From NCBI GenBank assembly GCA_029532415.1, contig JAQOTA010000015.1, positions 992,001 through 1,056,000 of the forward strand: a DNA stretch of 64,000 bases, read 5' to 3'. The position numbers and the translations under genes were made by a program. Under the pieces are notes generated by a model, which was not told the DNA's origin, did no database searches, and saw nothing but the letters and a program-made list of their open reading frames with translations. Shown one piece after another: positions 24,083 to 38,332 of the stretch. Source of the DNA: Marasmius tenuissimus (lineage: Eukaryota; Basidiomycota; Agaricomycetes; Agaricales; Marasmiaceae). Positions within the stretch are counted from its first letter, which is position 1; the number at the start of each line of letters is the position of its first letter.

Positions 24083-25110
24083 CTACATCTTCGAAGGCAT
24101 TCTCGTGCCGCCTGTGACCTTGACGTTCTCTCCATTTATGATAGGACATTCCACTACCCATTTCACCGTTTGTGCGAACTCTCCGGCTTTCCATATCTTC
24201 GCGGGTATAACACAGCGTCTCTATGGAGCTCCTCAGCAATTTTTGCTCCGAATTGATCTACGAAAGGAAATGAATGTCATCGAAGGCGGAGAATGCACGG
24301 AGATAGTACCTGTAAGTGGGGTTGAGAAGGGTCCCGGTACAAGTGTAACCACTCGTATGTTATGCCGTGCTAGGTCTCTCGCCATAGGTAGAGTCATGGA
24401 GCAGATAGCTCCCTTTGAGGCCGCATAGGCCGTTTGTCCAGCTAACCCTTCGTACTGAATAATCTCGTCATTCGGATCCAAAGTGTCGGGGTTGTTTGGG
24501 GTAGATTCAGACATACCGCAACTGTGCTTGAGACCATGATTACAACGCCTCGTTCACGGTCTAGAGTCTCTTCCGGTGGTACGAGAACAAGATGCTTTGT
24601 TGCGAACCGAGTGAGATGAAACGTTCCGTGAAGGTTAACCCCGACAATTCGATCCCAGTGACTTTGGGAGTGTGGTTGTCCCTTCGAGTTCACAATCTGA
24701 ACACCATAATCTTGGTCAACACATGGAGTTGAAGGGACAGAACGCCACCGACTCGCACTCACCAGCTCCGGAGTCCCTATTCCCGCACAATTGATGACTC
24801 CTCCCAGATGTGCACCAGTGCGGTGCGTCCATGAAGCTACGGTCTCTACGGCGTCTGACACCTTTGCAACATCCGTGATGTCAACGTTGATGTACAGCAG
24901 ACGCGACGTGGAAGGCTCTGATTCATCTCCGCTGACATTAGGGAAAGGCTTCCTATCCAGAATCGCAACATATCCCTTTGACGAAAGAAGATCTCTTGCA
25001 GTTGCTAGGCCAAGGCCAGAGGACCTGGGCACGAGATCAGGAACAGAAAAATGTAAATCTGGAGGCACTCACCCTCCTGAAATTATAAAGGTGCGATTGT
25101 TGATCTTCAT
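24083..25110 (-). CDS. HSD10-like short-chain dehydrogenase, frameshifted near its 3' end
   Basis: NAD(P)-dependent dehydrogenase resembling type-2 3-hydroxyacyl-CoA dehydrogenase, which acts in mitochondrial fatty-acid and branched amino-acid breakdown. The start at 25110 gives [13 protein letters not shown], an intron, then [13 protein letters not shown] (cofactor loop). GVINCAGIG, the active-site Ser region [10 protein letters not shown] and YAASKGAI (Y-x3-K) are present. An intron near 24690-24760 starts GTGAGT. A final intron leads to [16 protein letters not shown] and YPRRYGKP; after KP one base appears to be missing, and the conserved [13 protein letters not shown] continues in another frame to a stop at 24083. 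As read, the protein stops early at 24163. It is a pseudogene, a truncated enzyme or a sequencing error. Confidence 0.8.
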
Positions 25111-25773
25111 CGAGACAACTCTTTCCTACGTGCTCACTATGGTCGTTGATCTACTCTCGAGCTCAAGTGATCCTCGGGATAGGCACGGGGGTAGAGAAGC
25201 ACCAATCGTGTGCAAGTATATGTATGAAGGAAGAAAAGGTGATGAGAAATCAGGGAAATCCAGTAGGGACCTTATCCGACAGTTTTATGATATTTGAGCA
25301 TTTTGAGTGCAGAGATGCCTGACCGCCAAGCTGGTACGGGAGAGGTTGGGTTACTTACCACTGTCCGCGATCACCAGGGCGTCAGGCCCCACGTCCCACA
25401 CGTCGGAGACAGCCATCTACCGACTCTGTCATCCCCGGAGTAACCCATGCCGTTGATTGCATCGTATGCGGGGCTGTGCAGAGCCAGATGTAATCTACTG
25501 CGAACACACAGAAGACAGTTTCTGTTGATCAAATGGCTGCAATGATTGGCAGCCTGCAACAAGGATCAGTGGCGAGCTGAGTAGTTCACGAACCGGGACG
25601 CCCCCGGGGGTTCGAACGACTGCCGCGTTGTAAATTGAATCTTAGTATTCGCCGGAGTTGAATGAATCTAACATGCATACGAAGAGCACATCCCGAATTA
25701 ATAAGATGGAAGGTATTGTTTCACTGACGGCCCTGTGTGTAGGCATCCTGGAAGATGGCGCCTGTTGTTCGTG
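25111..25773. other. Intergenic between the two dehydrogenases
   Basis: Promoter side of the first dehydrogenase and 3' side of the second. No gene, repeat or RNA gene is supported. A GGTTCGAAC near 25608 was tested as a tRNA arm and rejected. Confidence 0.4.
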
Positions 25774-26725
25774 TCATAGCTTCCCAGGTAGCCGTCCAGC
25801 ACCTGCCGGAAGCATATATTTGTATGAGCAAAAATTAAGGGATTCTGATCAGAACATACCACTGAGGCGAATCGTTTCACCATTGGTGTAGTTGCATTCT
25901 AAAATCCATTTTACGGTCTGTGCAAATTCCCTCGCCTGTCCCATACGTTTCGGGAATACCATGTCGCTCTCCAAACTCCGTCGAGTTTTCTCCGGCATCT
26001 TATCGGTCATGGTACTGGAAAAGACGCCAGGTGCAATGGTCATGACTCGAATACCATGTCTACCTAAATCCCGTGCAAGCGGGAGGGTCATTGAATGCAG
26101 GGCTCCTTTAGTGGCCGAATACGCCACTTGTCCTGGTTGGCCCTCGAACTAATGGCGATAACATTGTATAAGTATCCTGGAATGTTACGAATTCAAAGAG
26201 GAACATCTCACAGCTGCAGAACTCGACACCAAAATAACCACACCGCGCTCACCATCGCCGGTTTCCGGACGTACATGAATCAAATGCTTTAGTACGATCC
26301 TAGTAAGGTTGAAGGTGCCTGTGAGGTTGACAGCAAGCGCGAAGTCCCAGAGATCGATTGAATGGGGTTCGTTGCGGGCGTCGATGACTTTGGATGCCAC
26401 TGCGACTCCTGCACAGTTGATAACGCCTCCGAGAGTAGCTCCTGTTGTTTGGGTCCATTCCACGGTGCCATCAACCGCTTTCTCTATTTCTCCAACATTC
26501 GTGATGTCAATCTGGAAGAACTTCACCCGTTCAGATGAGGTAAGGTCGGTTGGAGGAGAAGCGCGGTCTAGAATGGATATGAATGCTTTCGAGTCCAGAA
26601 GATGATGAACAGTTGCGAGCCCAAGACCGGCTGAGCTATTTTCATATATGTTTGAGTCTAGCAAACAGAATTATCGAACATACTCACCCCCCTGACACAA
26701 CAAATGTTCTATTCTCGACCTTCAT
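25774..26725 (-). CDS. HSD10-like short-chain dehydrogenase, intact copy
   Basis: Paralogue of the preceding gene in tandem, with all expected parts. The start at 26725 gives MKVENRTFVVSGG; an intron leads to SAGLGLATVHHLLDSK (Rossmann cofactor loop). Further motifs are GVINCAGVAVASK, AVNLTGTFNLTR, VVILVSSSAA (catalytic Ser) and YSATKGAL (Tyr and Lys). The C-terminal part [20 protein letters not shown] is in frame, unlike the neighbour. A last intron starting GTATGT at about 25857 gives the ending RLSGAGRLPGKL and a stop at 25774, which fits the LDGAxR ending of HSD10 better than reading through. A fatty-acid or branched-chain role is inferred from the family. Divergent from SMC2. Confidence 0.88.
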
Positions 26726-26824
26726 AGCTTGAGATAAGACTTCAGACTGAAGGTGGTAGTGTTAGAGGAAGTTAAGTCCGGCACTTCGTCACCGATTTAC
26801 CGAGCATTTTGTTGGTCCACATTG

Positions 26825-26893
26825 ACGCGTGTTTCACACGAGCTCACGTGGCACAACGCGTCGTTGTGACACTGGCACTAAACCGTCACGCGT
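26825..26893. promoter_or_regulatory. Cluster of three MluI cell-cycle boxes upstream of SMC2
   Basis: ACGCGT occurs at 26825-26830, 26856-26861 and 26888-26893, all within 90 bases of the SMC2 start at 26915. MBF-type factors bind this palindrome to switch on G1/S genes. Three copies in 69 bases is far above chance. The divergent dehydrogenase at 26725 shares the region. Confidence 0.7.
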
Positions 26894-26914
26894 TTTCAAT
26901 TCTCAACCATCACT

Positions 26915-29900
26915 ATGCGGATCGAAGAACTGGTCCTCGAAGGTGAATAGTTCCCTTTCTGCATCTGTCTGCTTCTAAATTGCACTCTAGGGTTCAAATC
27001 ATATCCCGAGAGAACCCAGATCACTGGCTGGGACCTCTCCTTCAATGCCATCACGGGTCTCAATGGATCAGGCAAGTCCAACATTTTGGACGCGATTGCT
27101 TTCGTCCTTGGGCTCACGAACATGTCGACGGTAACGTTCTCTTTCTTTGTATGCCTTCACTCATACTCATGAACACGTTGCACTAGATGCGAGCGCAACA
27201 CCAAGCGGATCTCGTGTACAAGAAAGGACAGGCTGGTATAACAAAAGCCAGCGTTACAATTGTCTTTGACAACTCTGAAAGGGACAAGAGTCCTGTTGGA
27301 TATGAGGACTGGAAACAGATTACAGTAACACGACAGGTGCGATTACAGCACTTACAAAGTTACCAGCACCGCTCACCCAAATTGCCCCTGTAGTTCGCGC
27401 TGCCCAACAACTCGAAATACCTCGTGAACGGTCACAGATCTCAACAACAAGCAGTTCAGAGCCTGTTCCAGTCTGTTCAGCTGAACATCAACAACCCCAA
27501 CTTCGTGATCATGCAGGGTAAAATCACCAAGGTGCGTGTCAGGACGCGTAGCTCGTCGAAAACATGCTCAAGGGTCCGCAGGTTCTTAACATGCGCGCAC
27601 CCGAAATTCTTGGTATGGTCGAGGAAGCTGCTGGGACACGTATGTTTGAGGAGAGGAAGGATAAGGCGAGGAAAACGATGGCGAAGAAGGATAAACGGGT
27701 CCAGGAAATCACCTCAATACTGGGAGAGGAAATCATGCCTAAGCTCGACAAACTCCGGGAAGAAAAGCGAACGTATCTCGAATTCCAGAAAGCGGAGCAA
27801 GAGAAGGAGCGCCTCGAGCAAACCCTACTCGCATGGCGGTGGTACGATGCCTCCAACAGGATTGTTGATAGCGCACGACAGGCGGACGATGGCAAAGCGG
27901 AGATCGAGGAGCAAAAGGAGCAGAAGAAGGCGGATCTCGACGAAATTAAGAATGCAGAGAAGAATGTGGAACGGGTCACCAAAGCGCGCGATAATGAGGC
28001 GAAGAAGGGTGGCAAGCTGAACAAGCTCCAGGCGCAAGCCGCTGAGTTGGACAAGGAATTGGTCAAAGTCAGGACGCAGGTGGAGATCAAGGAGAAGGAT
28101 ATCAAGGACGAGGAGGATCAAGTCGCGTCATCCGAAGCAGACATAAAAAACGTATGTCCGCTACCCAGGTGAAGCACGATGCTGCTCCTGACTTCTTTAC
28201 AGACGGAAGCGGCTTGCGCTGAGAAAGAGAAAGAGGCGAACAAGATGAACAAGTCCTTCGACACTCTCAAATCCGAAAACACCTCCCTGAAAGATAAACT
28301 GGACTCGGACGAGGAGCTTCTGCAGACCCTTCAGACTGGTTTGTCCTCTAAGAATGCCAACGCCGGTGGAGGTGGAGGTTACATGGGGCAACTTCAGGCG
28401 GCTCGCACAAGACAAGCTCAGGGCAAAGCGGAGGAAGAGCAGCACAAGAAGAAACTCAGCATGGCCGAAAACGAGCTTAAAGAGACAGAAGCCCGGTGGA
28501 AGAAGGTGGAGAAAGACGCTGGAGAGGGCAAGAAACGTCTCGATCAGTTGCAAGGCGTGGTTGACGAGTGTCGCAAGAAGCTCTCTTCCTGTGGTTGGGA
28601 TTCACAGAAGGAACAAGACGGTGAAACGAAGATTCAGGACCTGAGAAACGAGGTCGAAGGGCTATCATCCGTACGTTACCGCTTGGTTCGATGACATCTT
28701 CACGTCTGACTGTCTCATGCAGCGCAAAGATGCAGTTCGTCGTGGACTGGGTAACATGGACTTTGATTATCCGCCTCTAGGACCGCATTTCGATCCTCGA
28801 AAGGTTAAAGGTCGCTTGGGGACACTGGTGTCGCTACAGAAGGAAAACTATGGCTACGCGACTGCCCTCGAGGTCACTGCTGGCGGGAAGCTTTACCAAG
28901 TCGTAGTTTCTGACGAACAAGTCGGAAAAGAATTACTCAAAAGCGGTTTGAAAAGTAGAGTCACACTCATACCTCTGAACAAGATCCGGCCCTTTGAGGT
29001 ATCCCCGCAGGTGAGCCTTTTTTTTCTCGAGAATACTGATGATGCCTGACACACAATTTGTAGAAACTAAACGCAGTCTCTAAATCAGTGGGTGAGAGGG
29101 CTCGCCTTGCTCTTGATCTCGTTGGATATGAGCCAGAGCTTGCCAAGGCGATGTCATATACCTTCGGTAGTACCATCGTGTGCGACAATCCGGACACTGC
29201 AAAGAAAGTGACCTTTGACAGGAACATCGGTCTCCGTTCTGTCACGGTAGATGGGGACTCATATGACCCCTCTGGTACCCTCAGTGGTGGTTCGAAGGCC
29301 CAGTCTGAAGACATTTTGATCAAAGTCCAACACTTGATAGAAGCGGAACTCAATTTAGCCGACGCCAAAAGCAAGTTGAAGGAGGCTGAGGTTGCATGGA
29401 CTGGCGACAAGACGAGGAAGAAGCGGGACGAATGGAAGCGGCTTGACCACGACCTCAAGATCAAGGAGCACGAACTCCAGCTGGTCCTGGAGCAGCTGGA
29501 AGAAAGTAATGCCGCCAAGGTGTGCCCGGTGTCGTTGATTTTCTATCCCCCTCTGACTTCGATTTGCGTAGCTCAAAAAATCAGTGGAAGAACTGCGGGA
29601 GAAGATCGAACAATTGAATGAGGATGTCGCAGCGGCGCAGAAGAAGCAGCGCGATGCCGAAGTTGAATGCAAGCAACTGGAGCGCGATATGGAGGAATTC
29701 AAGACGAACAAGGACGGCAAGATCGACGACCTGAAGGTAAACTTCCCTTTACATGGACATCATGGACAAGTCCCAATTCACGTTATCTCTCCAGAAAAGC
29801 ATATCGTCCCAGAAAGCTGCGTTCCAGAAACATAACGTCACACTCAAGACGAAGCAGAAGGAGGTCCAGACTGTCAACCTTGAGCTTGGTGGGTCGTCCC

Positions 29901-31294
29901 TCCTTTTCGTTGATGTCAGGAGAGCTTACACAGTCGACAGACCAACTGAAGGGCGACCTTGAAACGGCGCAGCTGCAGATAGAGGAGATGAAATCGGGGA
30001 TTGCGAAATTGCGAGATGATTTGGCGAAACTCAAACGGCAGGTAGTTGCTAAGGAGGTGAGATGAACCTTCTATAGCCGTGTCAATGAACTCACATCTTC
30101 CACGACTGCTTCAGAAAGAACATCAGGAAGCACGGGCCAAACTAGAGGAAGAAGAAAGGCACCTCCACCAGTTCAACGAACAGATTCAGTCTTTGCAACA
30201 AGAGATCAAGGACAAGAAGGCCGCTGTTGAACAGGCTGACGAGTCCATCGCTGCTCTTCAACAAAAGATCGAAGCATGCAAAAAGGCGGCGGAACACGCC
30301 AAGAGTGAAAAGAAGAAGCTGGAAGAAGCAAATCCGTTCATTGTTCAGGACAAGGCGTGAGTTTACATGCCTTGTAGAGGATCGAATCATTGACCGATTG
30401 GACGACCGTAGCCAATTCGGAAAACAGGGAACTAAATACCACTTCGCTTCGATGAATATACCAGATCTCCAACAGAAAGCCTTGGAACTGGAGGAGACTG
30501 TCCGGGCGAAGAAAAAGAAAGTCAATGCCAAGTCTGCGAACATGCTTGATGAGTGAGTCACTCGTTCTTCTGTATTCATGCTTGACGCACATTTCGATCC
30601 CATCGTTTTAGTCTTGAGAAGCGCGAGACCTCCACCAAGAAGATGTTGAGCACTGTCGTGAAAGACAAGGAGAAGATCGAGGCAACCATTGACGAACTCG
30701 ACAGGGAAAAGAGAGATACCCTCCAGAGCACGTTCGAGAAAGTCGACAAGTAGGTGTATCCGGGATCCTCTATCCGCAATTGCTCACCCTCCCTCTCTAG
30801 GGACTTCGGCCAGATCTTTGCGGAACTCTTGCCGGGCAACTTTGCCAAGCTACAACCACCCGATGGTCAAGACTTGATGGACGGTCTAGAGGTTAAGGTC
30901 CGGTTGGGAAGCGTCTGGAAGCAGAGTTTGACGGAGTTGAGTGGCGGGCAAAGGTACTGTGGATCCTATCAAACCTTCAGTAGTCCACTAACAATTTCGT
31001 TATAGGTCTCTAATCGCGCTCTCCCTCATCATGGCTCTTCTCCAGTTCAAGCCAGCGCCAATGTACATCCTCGACGAAATTGACGCTGCCCTGGATCTGC
31101 AGCACACGCAGAACATTGGGCACCTCTTCCGAACTCGCTTCAAAGGCTCCCAGTTCATCGTCGTCTCCCTCAAAGAGGGCCTGTTCACGAATGCCAACGT
31201 GTTGTTCAGGACCCAGTTCCGGAACGGGACTTCGGTTGTGGAACGTACTGCGAATCGATCCTCCTCGACCTTATATGAGGGAAGAGCTAGGTGA
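26915..31294 (+). CDS. SMC2: Condensin subunit SMC2
   Basis: ATPase arm of condensin, which compacts mitotic chromosomes. The start [10 protein letters not shown] at 26915 precedes an intron; then [14 protein letters not shown] and the Walker [34 protein letters not shown] and [20 protein letters not shown] identify SMC2 rather than SMC3 or SMC4. Long coiled coils surround the hinge, [20 protein letters not shown] to LYQVVVSDE (about 28810-28940). The C-terminal head has the signature [10 protein letters not shown], split by an intron at about 30954-31005, then Walker [14 protein letters not shown] and [11 protein letters not shown]. The coding frame ends at 31294. At least a dozen introns. 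A Gly-rich insert (AGGGGGYMG) interrupts the first coil. Confidence 0.95.
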
Positions 31295-31910
31295 TGACGG
31301 ACGAGGTTTCTTGTTCTGTAATCTATAGATGTACCATGGAGGCTCGTATTTATTCTGATGAACAGTAGTGTATGTGTATTGTTAGAGCTATCGATTCTAT
31401 TTTCCTCTCTTTTCGGTCAAAGCTACTCAAGAAAGTCGGATAGGACAACCTCACGAGTCGAGGTGCCTTCCGGCTGGGGGGAATCCGGGCCGGATACGCT
31501 GTGCGGAGTTTCACTTTGCTCGTCATGTCCTTCCTTCGAATTCATCAAAGCCTAAAGGCAACCATCCTGTCAATTGTCACTGTGTGTCCCATGGGTCCTC
31601 CTAGCTCCTCCTGGCTACTCTCGACCTCTCTCGGGCGCCGATTCCAGTCCCTGTCCCGTACATCAGTAGGTCATGGCAACTCCTGCTCCATTCTCACCAT
31701 AAAACCTCCGCATGTCACCAGGGCTATTCCAAGAGAGTTATGGTGTAAAACAGGTAGGGACGTGTCCCGATCTTGATTCTCTGTGGCTCTAAATCACTTC
31801 AAGCTATAGATATCTGCTCATATGTCCTCCGAGAAAACTCCTGAACTCGCGCCATCGGATGGGAACGAAGACCATCGTCACGATTCCCATGAATTCCGGA
31901 CAACTTCCGC
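31295..31910. other. Intergenic, xylanase upstream region
   Basis: No gene. A CTGGGG near 31474 fits the carbon-repressor consensus SYGGRG found upstream of fungal glycanases; a single match is weak evidence. Confidence 0.35.
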
Positions 31911-31916
31911 TATAAA
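31911..31916 (+). promoter_or_regulatory. TATA box of the GH10 xylanase
   Basis: TATAAA 45 bases before the start codon at 31956. Confidence 0.55.
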
Positions 31917-31955
31917 AAGTCGCACTTCCAGCAACGTAAACACAGGACAAAAATC

Positions 31956-33565
<1,610 letters not shown>

Positions 33566-33746
33566 TCCTGAGTATCTAAATGTGTTTCCACATCGTTGTT
33601 GAGTGTCGCCAAAATCTAGAGCCTCAACGCTTGAGCCCAAGGAAAAGGTAGCGATGTCTATGTAAAGTAAAGCAACAATATCCACAATTATCTCCAATTC
33701 ATAAGATCCGTTAGTACGAGTAGTCTATGCACGAGCATCGTTTCGT

Positions 33747-35548
33747 TCAATCATCTTTCGAGCCCTTCGCAGAGGGCTCGTCGTCGTCACCCTCATCATC
33801 CGATCTATCGTCGTCAATAGCTGTAGGGGCGGTTATGGAACTGTGAAAGACACGTTGGGCAAGAGCATTTTCCGGGGCTGGAAGGTAAAGACGCACCGGA
33901 CGAGGATTTTCAATATAAGGTAATACCAGAATAGGTTGAGAAGTTGAAGTAGCAACAAGGGGATGAAGACTTGATATCGCATCCATCCGGCGAGATAGAT
34001 GCCTTCCTGCCATGCCCAACGCTTCGAGGTCTCACTATATCGTCTATGGGATGAGCGTCGATGAAATGGAGAACGGTGGGACACTCACGGAATCAGGTCA
34101 TACTCGAACCATACCGACCATAGAATGCGTAGGTTCAGGAGATGTCGGAAATATCTATACCGGTACCTATCAGCATCGTCAAGATAGGTCGAGCAATTGA
34201 AGGAACTCACGTCCACATGCCCACAAATACCACGAACGCGCCAGCTTTGGCCCTATCCCATTGAATGTAATTCAGAAGTTTGGCGAACTAGACATACAAG
34301 TTCGCATCAACATCAGCGTTGAGACGCGGAGGAAGGTTCCACGTACCGCGAAGAACGCGTCTGGTATATCCATGCTCATGTACACCGCGTTCCCGATGAG
34401 CGTTAAGTTCATCAAGTAACTCCAGCTACATTCAACGCGCATCAGTCAACATTGCACACGAATATAACCGAAGATTCACACCTGACGAGCCAGATAGTGA
34501 CGATGTGATGGGCGACGAGTTCCCAGTAATCTTTACGCGGCTTCTCGAGGTTCAAAACCATGACCAGTAGTTGTTGTGCCCAGTATGACATGTGCGTCAG
34601 GTAGTAACGTTTGAGTTCAGGCTTCATGTCCCAGTGCGGATAATCTGTAACCAGGAAAACTCAGAAAGCACGACCTAGGAATCCTGAGATAGCTACCCGC
34701 CTATCCAAAAGTATTCAGTGCGATACCAGTATGTGGGAAGCTGAGACATAATTCTCTGAATAATGCCAGATGTCGGTTAGCGAACGAAAAGAAAAAAAGA
34801 ACAAGTGCACGCACATAACCCCAGGCCCCCATGATGGCAAAATACACTAGTGCATATCCTTGTTCTCCGAATCTAGCCAACTTTCCTTCTTTCCTGATTC
34901 CAAAGTACTTTGCGATGGGATTGCATATTGTGATTGTGACCACCTGTCTGACCAAGGAGAAGAACACGATATGGTACGCTATGAACGCTAGGTCTCCCCA
35001 GCTTTTGGCGTAGCGAGGATTGTCGGGGGGTGATGAAGCTACCGGGTTCGAGAGAAGAAAACAAGGAGCGAAAGGATTCGGTATTTGTTTTGTTGGGAAG
35101 CCGAGAGGTGTAAGAAGTTCCCAATTGAGGTAGGCGACAACTGGAACGGTGAGGATTTTGAGGGCCAAAACTGGCGACCCAAGACGTGTCAAGAGTACCC
35201 ATATTTGAAGGATGGGAGACATACCAGGGTCTATCGCCCATCTAATCCAGGGAGATACTTGAGGTGGAGGAGGAACTCGAGGAACCGGTGAAGGTGCTCT
35301 ACTTGAAGTTGGTGTAGGAGTGCCGAGCGGTCTGTAGGCCTCAACTTGGGTATATGTAAATTCGAAACTGAGCTGAAGGCATACGTTTGAGGGAGAAAAG
35401 GGCCCGTTATGTGATGCGAAGGGTCATTACTGTCAAAAGTGGTCGAGTTTGAGCATGAGGTAAGTGGGAGAACGGAATAGTGAACGAACGCGAGGGCAGC
35501 GTCGATTCCAGCATGAGATTTCCGTCTCCTCGTTGTCGAGCTTGACAT
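33747..35548 (-). CDS. LAG1: Ceramide synthase, Lag1/Lac1 type (TLC domain)
   Basis: ER membrane enzyme joining fatty acyl-CoA to a sphingoid base. The start is at 35548 (MSSSTTRRRKSHAG). After introns come PPPPQVSPWIRWAID, then several hydrophobic helices: LTVPVVAYLNWELL, DLAFIAYHIVFFSLVRQVV and ALVYFAIMGAWGY. The Lag motif is split by introns: WELVAHHIVTIWLV with the double His, then WSYLMNLTLIGNAVYMSMD and IPDAFFA. A last helix-rich block (YQVFIPLLLLQLLNLFWYYL) leads to an acidic tail DDDRSDDEGDDDEPS ending in SKDD. About eight introns; those in the first 300 coding bases are uncertain. The TLC domain is complete. Confidence 0.9.
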
Positions 35549-35861
35549 ATTGGCTGCCTATGGGAGCTGAACCGCGCAACAGTGGAGGGAGAAAACAGAA
35601 GTCTTACGCGCAAACGGTTGACGCAGGGCCGTCCATCAATTCGCTAGGGGCGTCTATTCAAGGGAGCGCCCATAGCGGGTGTACGGCTAAACGACCTTAA
35701 ACGACATGGCACCGGAACGACCGGAGTGCAGCTGGCCGTACACGTACTTATAAGGCACTGAAGTACTGACAGTTCGCAAGTCAGCCCAAATGAGATTTCC
35801 GATAAATTGTTTACAAGAGATAGCCGGTAGTAGCCTCTAGTATTGGGCCCCACCCCATCGT
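35549..35861. other. Intergenic, nothing recognised
   Basis: Upstream side of the ceramide synthase and downstream side of the glycosyltransferase, both on the minus strand. Confidence 0.4.
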
Positions 35862-37744
35862 CTACTTAGTAGTTGGTACATGTCTTCTCACAAACAGGTC
35901 CAACTCCCTCCTCGACAGCCCACCGTCATTCCAAAGTTTACCAACTTCGGTAGCCAGGTTGTCAAAGTTCCTGCGAATCGTTTCTCCTTCCTTCCCCTTC
36001 ATCTTCTCCAGTACCATTTTGAACTCGTCGCGAACGGCGTCGATACTGAAGTCCGGATCATGTTGGTCGTCCACATATCTGGCAGGCCTTTGAGCGCCTT
36101 CACCTCCCCTCGCGGAAATGAGTTCAAAGGCAGCTTGGTGCTGGACCGATACGAGGGCAGCGTTCAATGGTTGGTCTCCGCTGAGGGGCCAGAATATTCT
36201 GATTCGGGGGCGACGCAATCAGTCATTAAGTACACTTGTAGGCGAATAAGAAACTCACGGTGGCACTCGATATACAAGGGCCTCCTGTAGACCATTCCAC
36301 CCGCCATGGGACAGGAACCAACCGGTGGCGGGATGCCGCAGAACATCTTCTTGGGGTGCCCACGCTGTGGCATAACCAAAGCCGCACTCCTTAATCTCCG
36401 CCAGTATGCCCTCTGGAATCGGTGCGACAGATGGCAAGGGCGACTTCGGGTTCGCGAGGAGGAAAGGTGTGTTGCTTTTGATGAGTTCGTCGATTATCGC
36501 ATAGAGTTTTTCAGGGTTGCTTGGCCACCACACGGAGCCGAACGAGATCTGCGAAAATGGTGAGTTTGAAAGACTTCTAGCATATGGGTTCCAGGGATAC
36601 TTACATAGATGACTGAATTTTCTCCATATTCGCAAGCCATCTTATCCAAGAATCCCATCACGTCCGATTGGTCGTTGTCCTTACGTTCTGACACTGCGAG
36701 GGTCGATGATACGAAACCGACCTCATAGAATTCCTTGCCGAGACTTCGCAGATACTCTTTCCATGCGTCTGTAGCTTCCTTCTCTAATACAGATGTGGTG
36801 ACAGAAATGTATCCTTCCGTTTCTTGAATGTACTTGTAAACGACTGTATAAGCACCGACCGGGATGTCGAAGATTTGTTCTTGGGGAAATAACTCATGGT
36901 GGTACATGGGGGGGTACCCGGGGATGGAGATGAGCTTCTCGCGTTTCTGGTTCAGGAGCTAGCAAGGGAACTCCGTGAACTTGGGAAGGTTAGGAATGAG
37001 CAAGGGATAGCCTACCTTTCCCCGAGCGGATATTTCTTCCTCGTTGTTGATAGCAGCGATATCCTTCCAGTCGTCTCCTTTGCCACCGAGATATCGCGGA
37101 CCCCACTCTCGTACAGTGTATCCTATCGTGCTTGTGAACCACGTCCAAACAGGGAGTTCTTGACGAGTCGCTAACTTTCGGATCGCTTCGAGATTAGCGT
37201 AGCCAGCAACGGGCTATTATTTCGAACGTCTCGTCAGTTCAGATAGAGAACAGATGTTCAATTTTGAACCCACATCGAGAATGACTAGGTCGGGCCTTGG
37301 TAAATTAGTGAAAACCTTCTCGCTTGATACACAGGTTACGGATCCGTTTCCTTTCCATAGCTCTTGGAGGACAACCGCAAATTCGGGTGTGTCGAGAAAA
37401 CCGAGTTTAGGGCCTTTAATATTAATAACGCTGGAGGGAATCGCACACGATGAGACTGAGACGTATTGATGCCGAGAGTTCAGACACGTACTTGACGCGA
37501 CCTTCCACCTTTTGGAGTCTCTCCCTCGGTGCCTTCGAGAGCTCACGCACAATTTGAGTGTACAGGGAGTCAGTCAGAAAGGTGACGACCACATCCTCTC
37601 TCGACTCTGCGAGAAGAAGCATGAAGGAAGTAAGGGGTTTTGAATGACCTGGATCGTTTGGATGAGCTATGGGGCCGTGAGCAATTTGAGAAGAAGAAAC
37701 GCACCCCATGAGGGACCAACTGCATGAAGGAGGATATGTGGCAT
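35862..37744 (-). CDS. UDP-glycosyltransferase (GT1 family)
   Basis: Transfers sugar from a UDP-sugar to a small acceptor; the acceptor is not predictable. The start at 37744 gives MPHILLHAVGPSW, and an intron (GTGCGT...ATAG) joins AHPNDPGHSKPLTSFMLLL. The N-terminal acceptor half contains AGYANLEAIRKLATRQELPV and VWTWFTSTIG. The donor half has QISFGSVWWPSNPEKL and the sugar-binding signature ATAWAPQEDVLRHPATGWFL, SHGGWNG, then FWPLSGDQPLNA after an intron. The stop is at 35862 after RRHVPTTK. About six introns. Family members detoxify or decorate sterols, phenolics and glycolipids in fungi. Confidence 0.85.
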
Positions 37745-38332
37745 TTTCTGGGACTCTTCTTATGTTTTTCGCGATGCTCAATCGCCGTCGGGGTTAATAT
37801 GATATCCCGGGACGACATCGAGGCTCTTATATACAAGCAAGCGCTCCCAGGTAACGCAGTACTTACTCCTGATCAAACGGTTAAACGTGAAAATCTGCAC
37901 AATCTTCTTTAGTCTGAGCCCTACCGCAAAAATACGGCTAATAAACGGTGCCCACAGTGTTATATAAGCCATGATCTTGGCTGTTTTCTTGCCTCCTGCT
38001 TAGCAAGTGGTTCGTGGACCTGAAATGGCTCTTCCATTAATATGGGATCGGGGATACCGGTCGATGAACGTAAGAATGTTGGAACCCTGAAGTCCAAGTC
38101 CAGAGCTACTTAAGTAGCGTGGTGCAAGCGTGGTGGCACATCGTGGTCGCTCCTTAAGCGGATATCGTGGGAATCACCCCTATTCTCAAAACGCGTCCGC
38201 ACGTTCTGTTGTTAAGCGCTCACCTAGTCATCTCTCCACGACCACAACCACAGCACTTGCAACGCATCGTCAAATAATCGTCTTTTTCTTGTATTGTGCA
38301 TCTCAGTCTCTACGGAGACGTGAATAAGTTTC
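37745..38332. other. Divergent promoter region, no gene
   Basis: Shared upstream region of the glycosyltransferase (minus) and the PARP/E2 gene (plus). A TATATAA-like stretch near 37828 could serve the glycosyltransferase. Confidence 0.4.

Noticed and set aside
25590..25630. GGTTCGAAC resembling a tRNA T-arm
   Set aside because: The five bases on each side do not pair, and no D-arm or anticodon arm fits upstream.
27539..28105. Long minus-strand frames inside SMC2
   Set aside because: Shadows of Lys/Glu-rich coiled-coil codons; the plus strand has the complete SMC2 signature.
26915..31294. Initial reading of this gene as SMC3
   Set aside because: The blocks [28 protein letters not shown] and [11 protein letters not shown] are those of SMC2.
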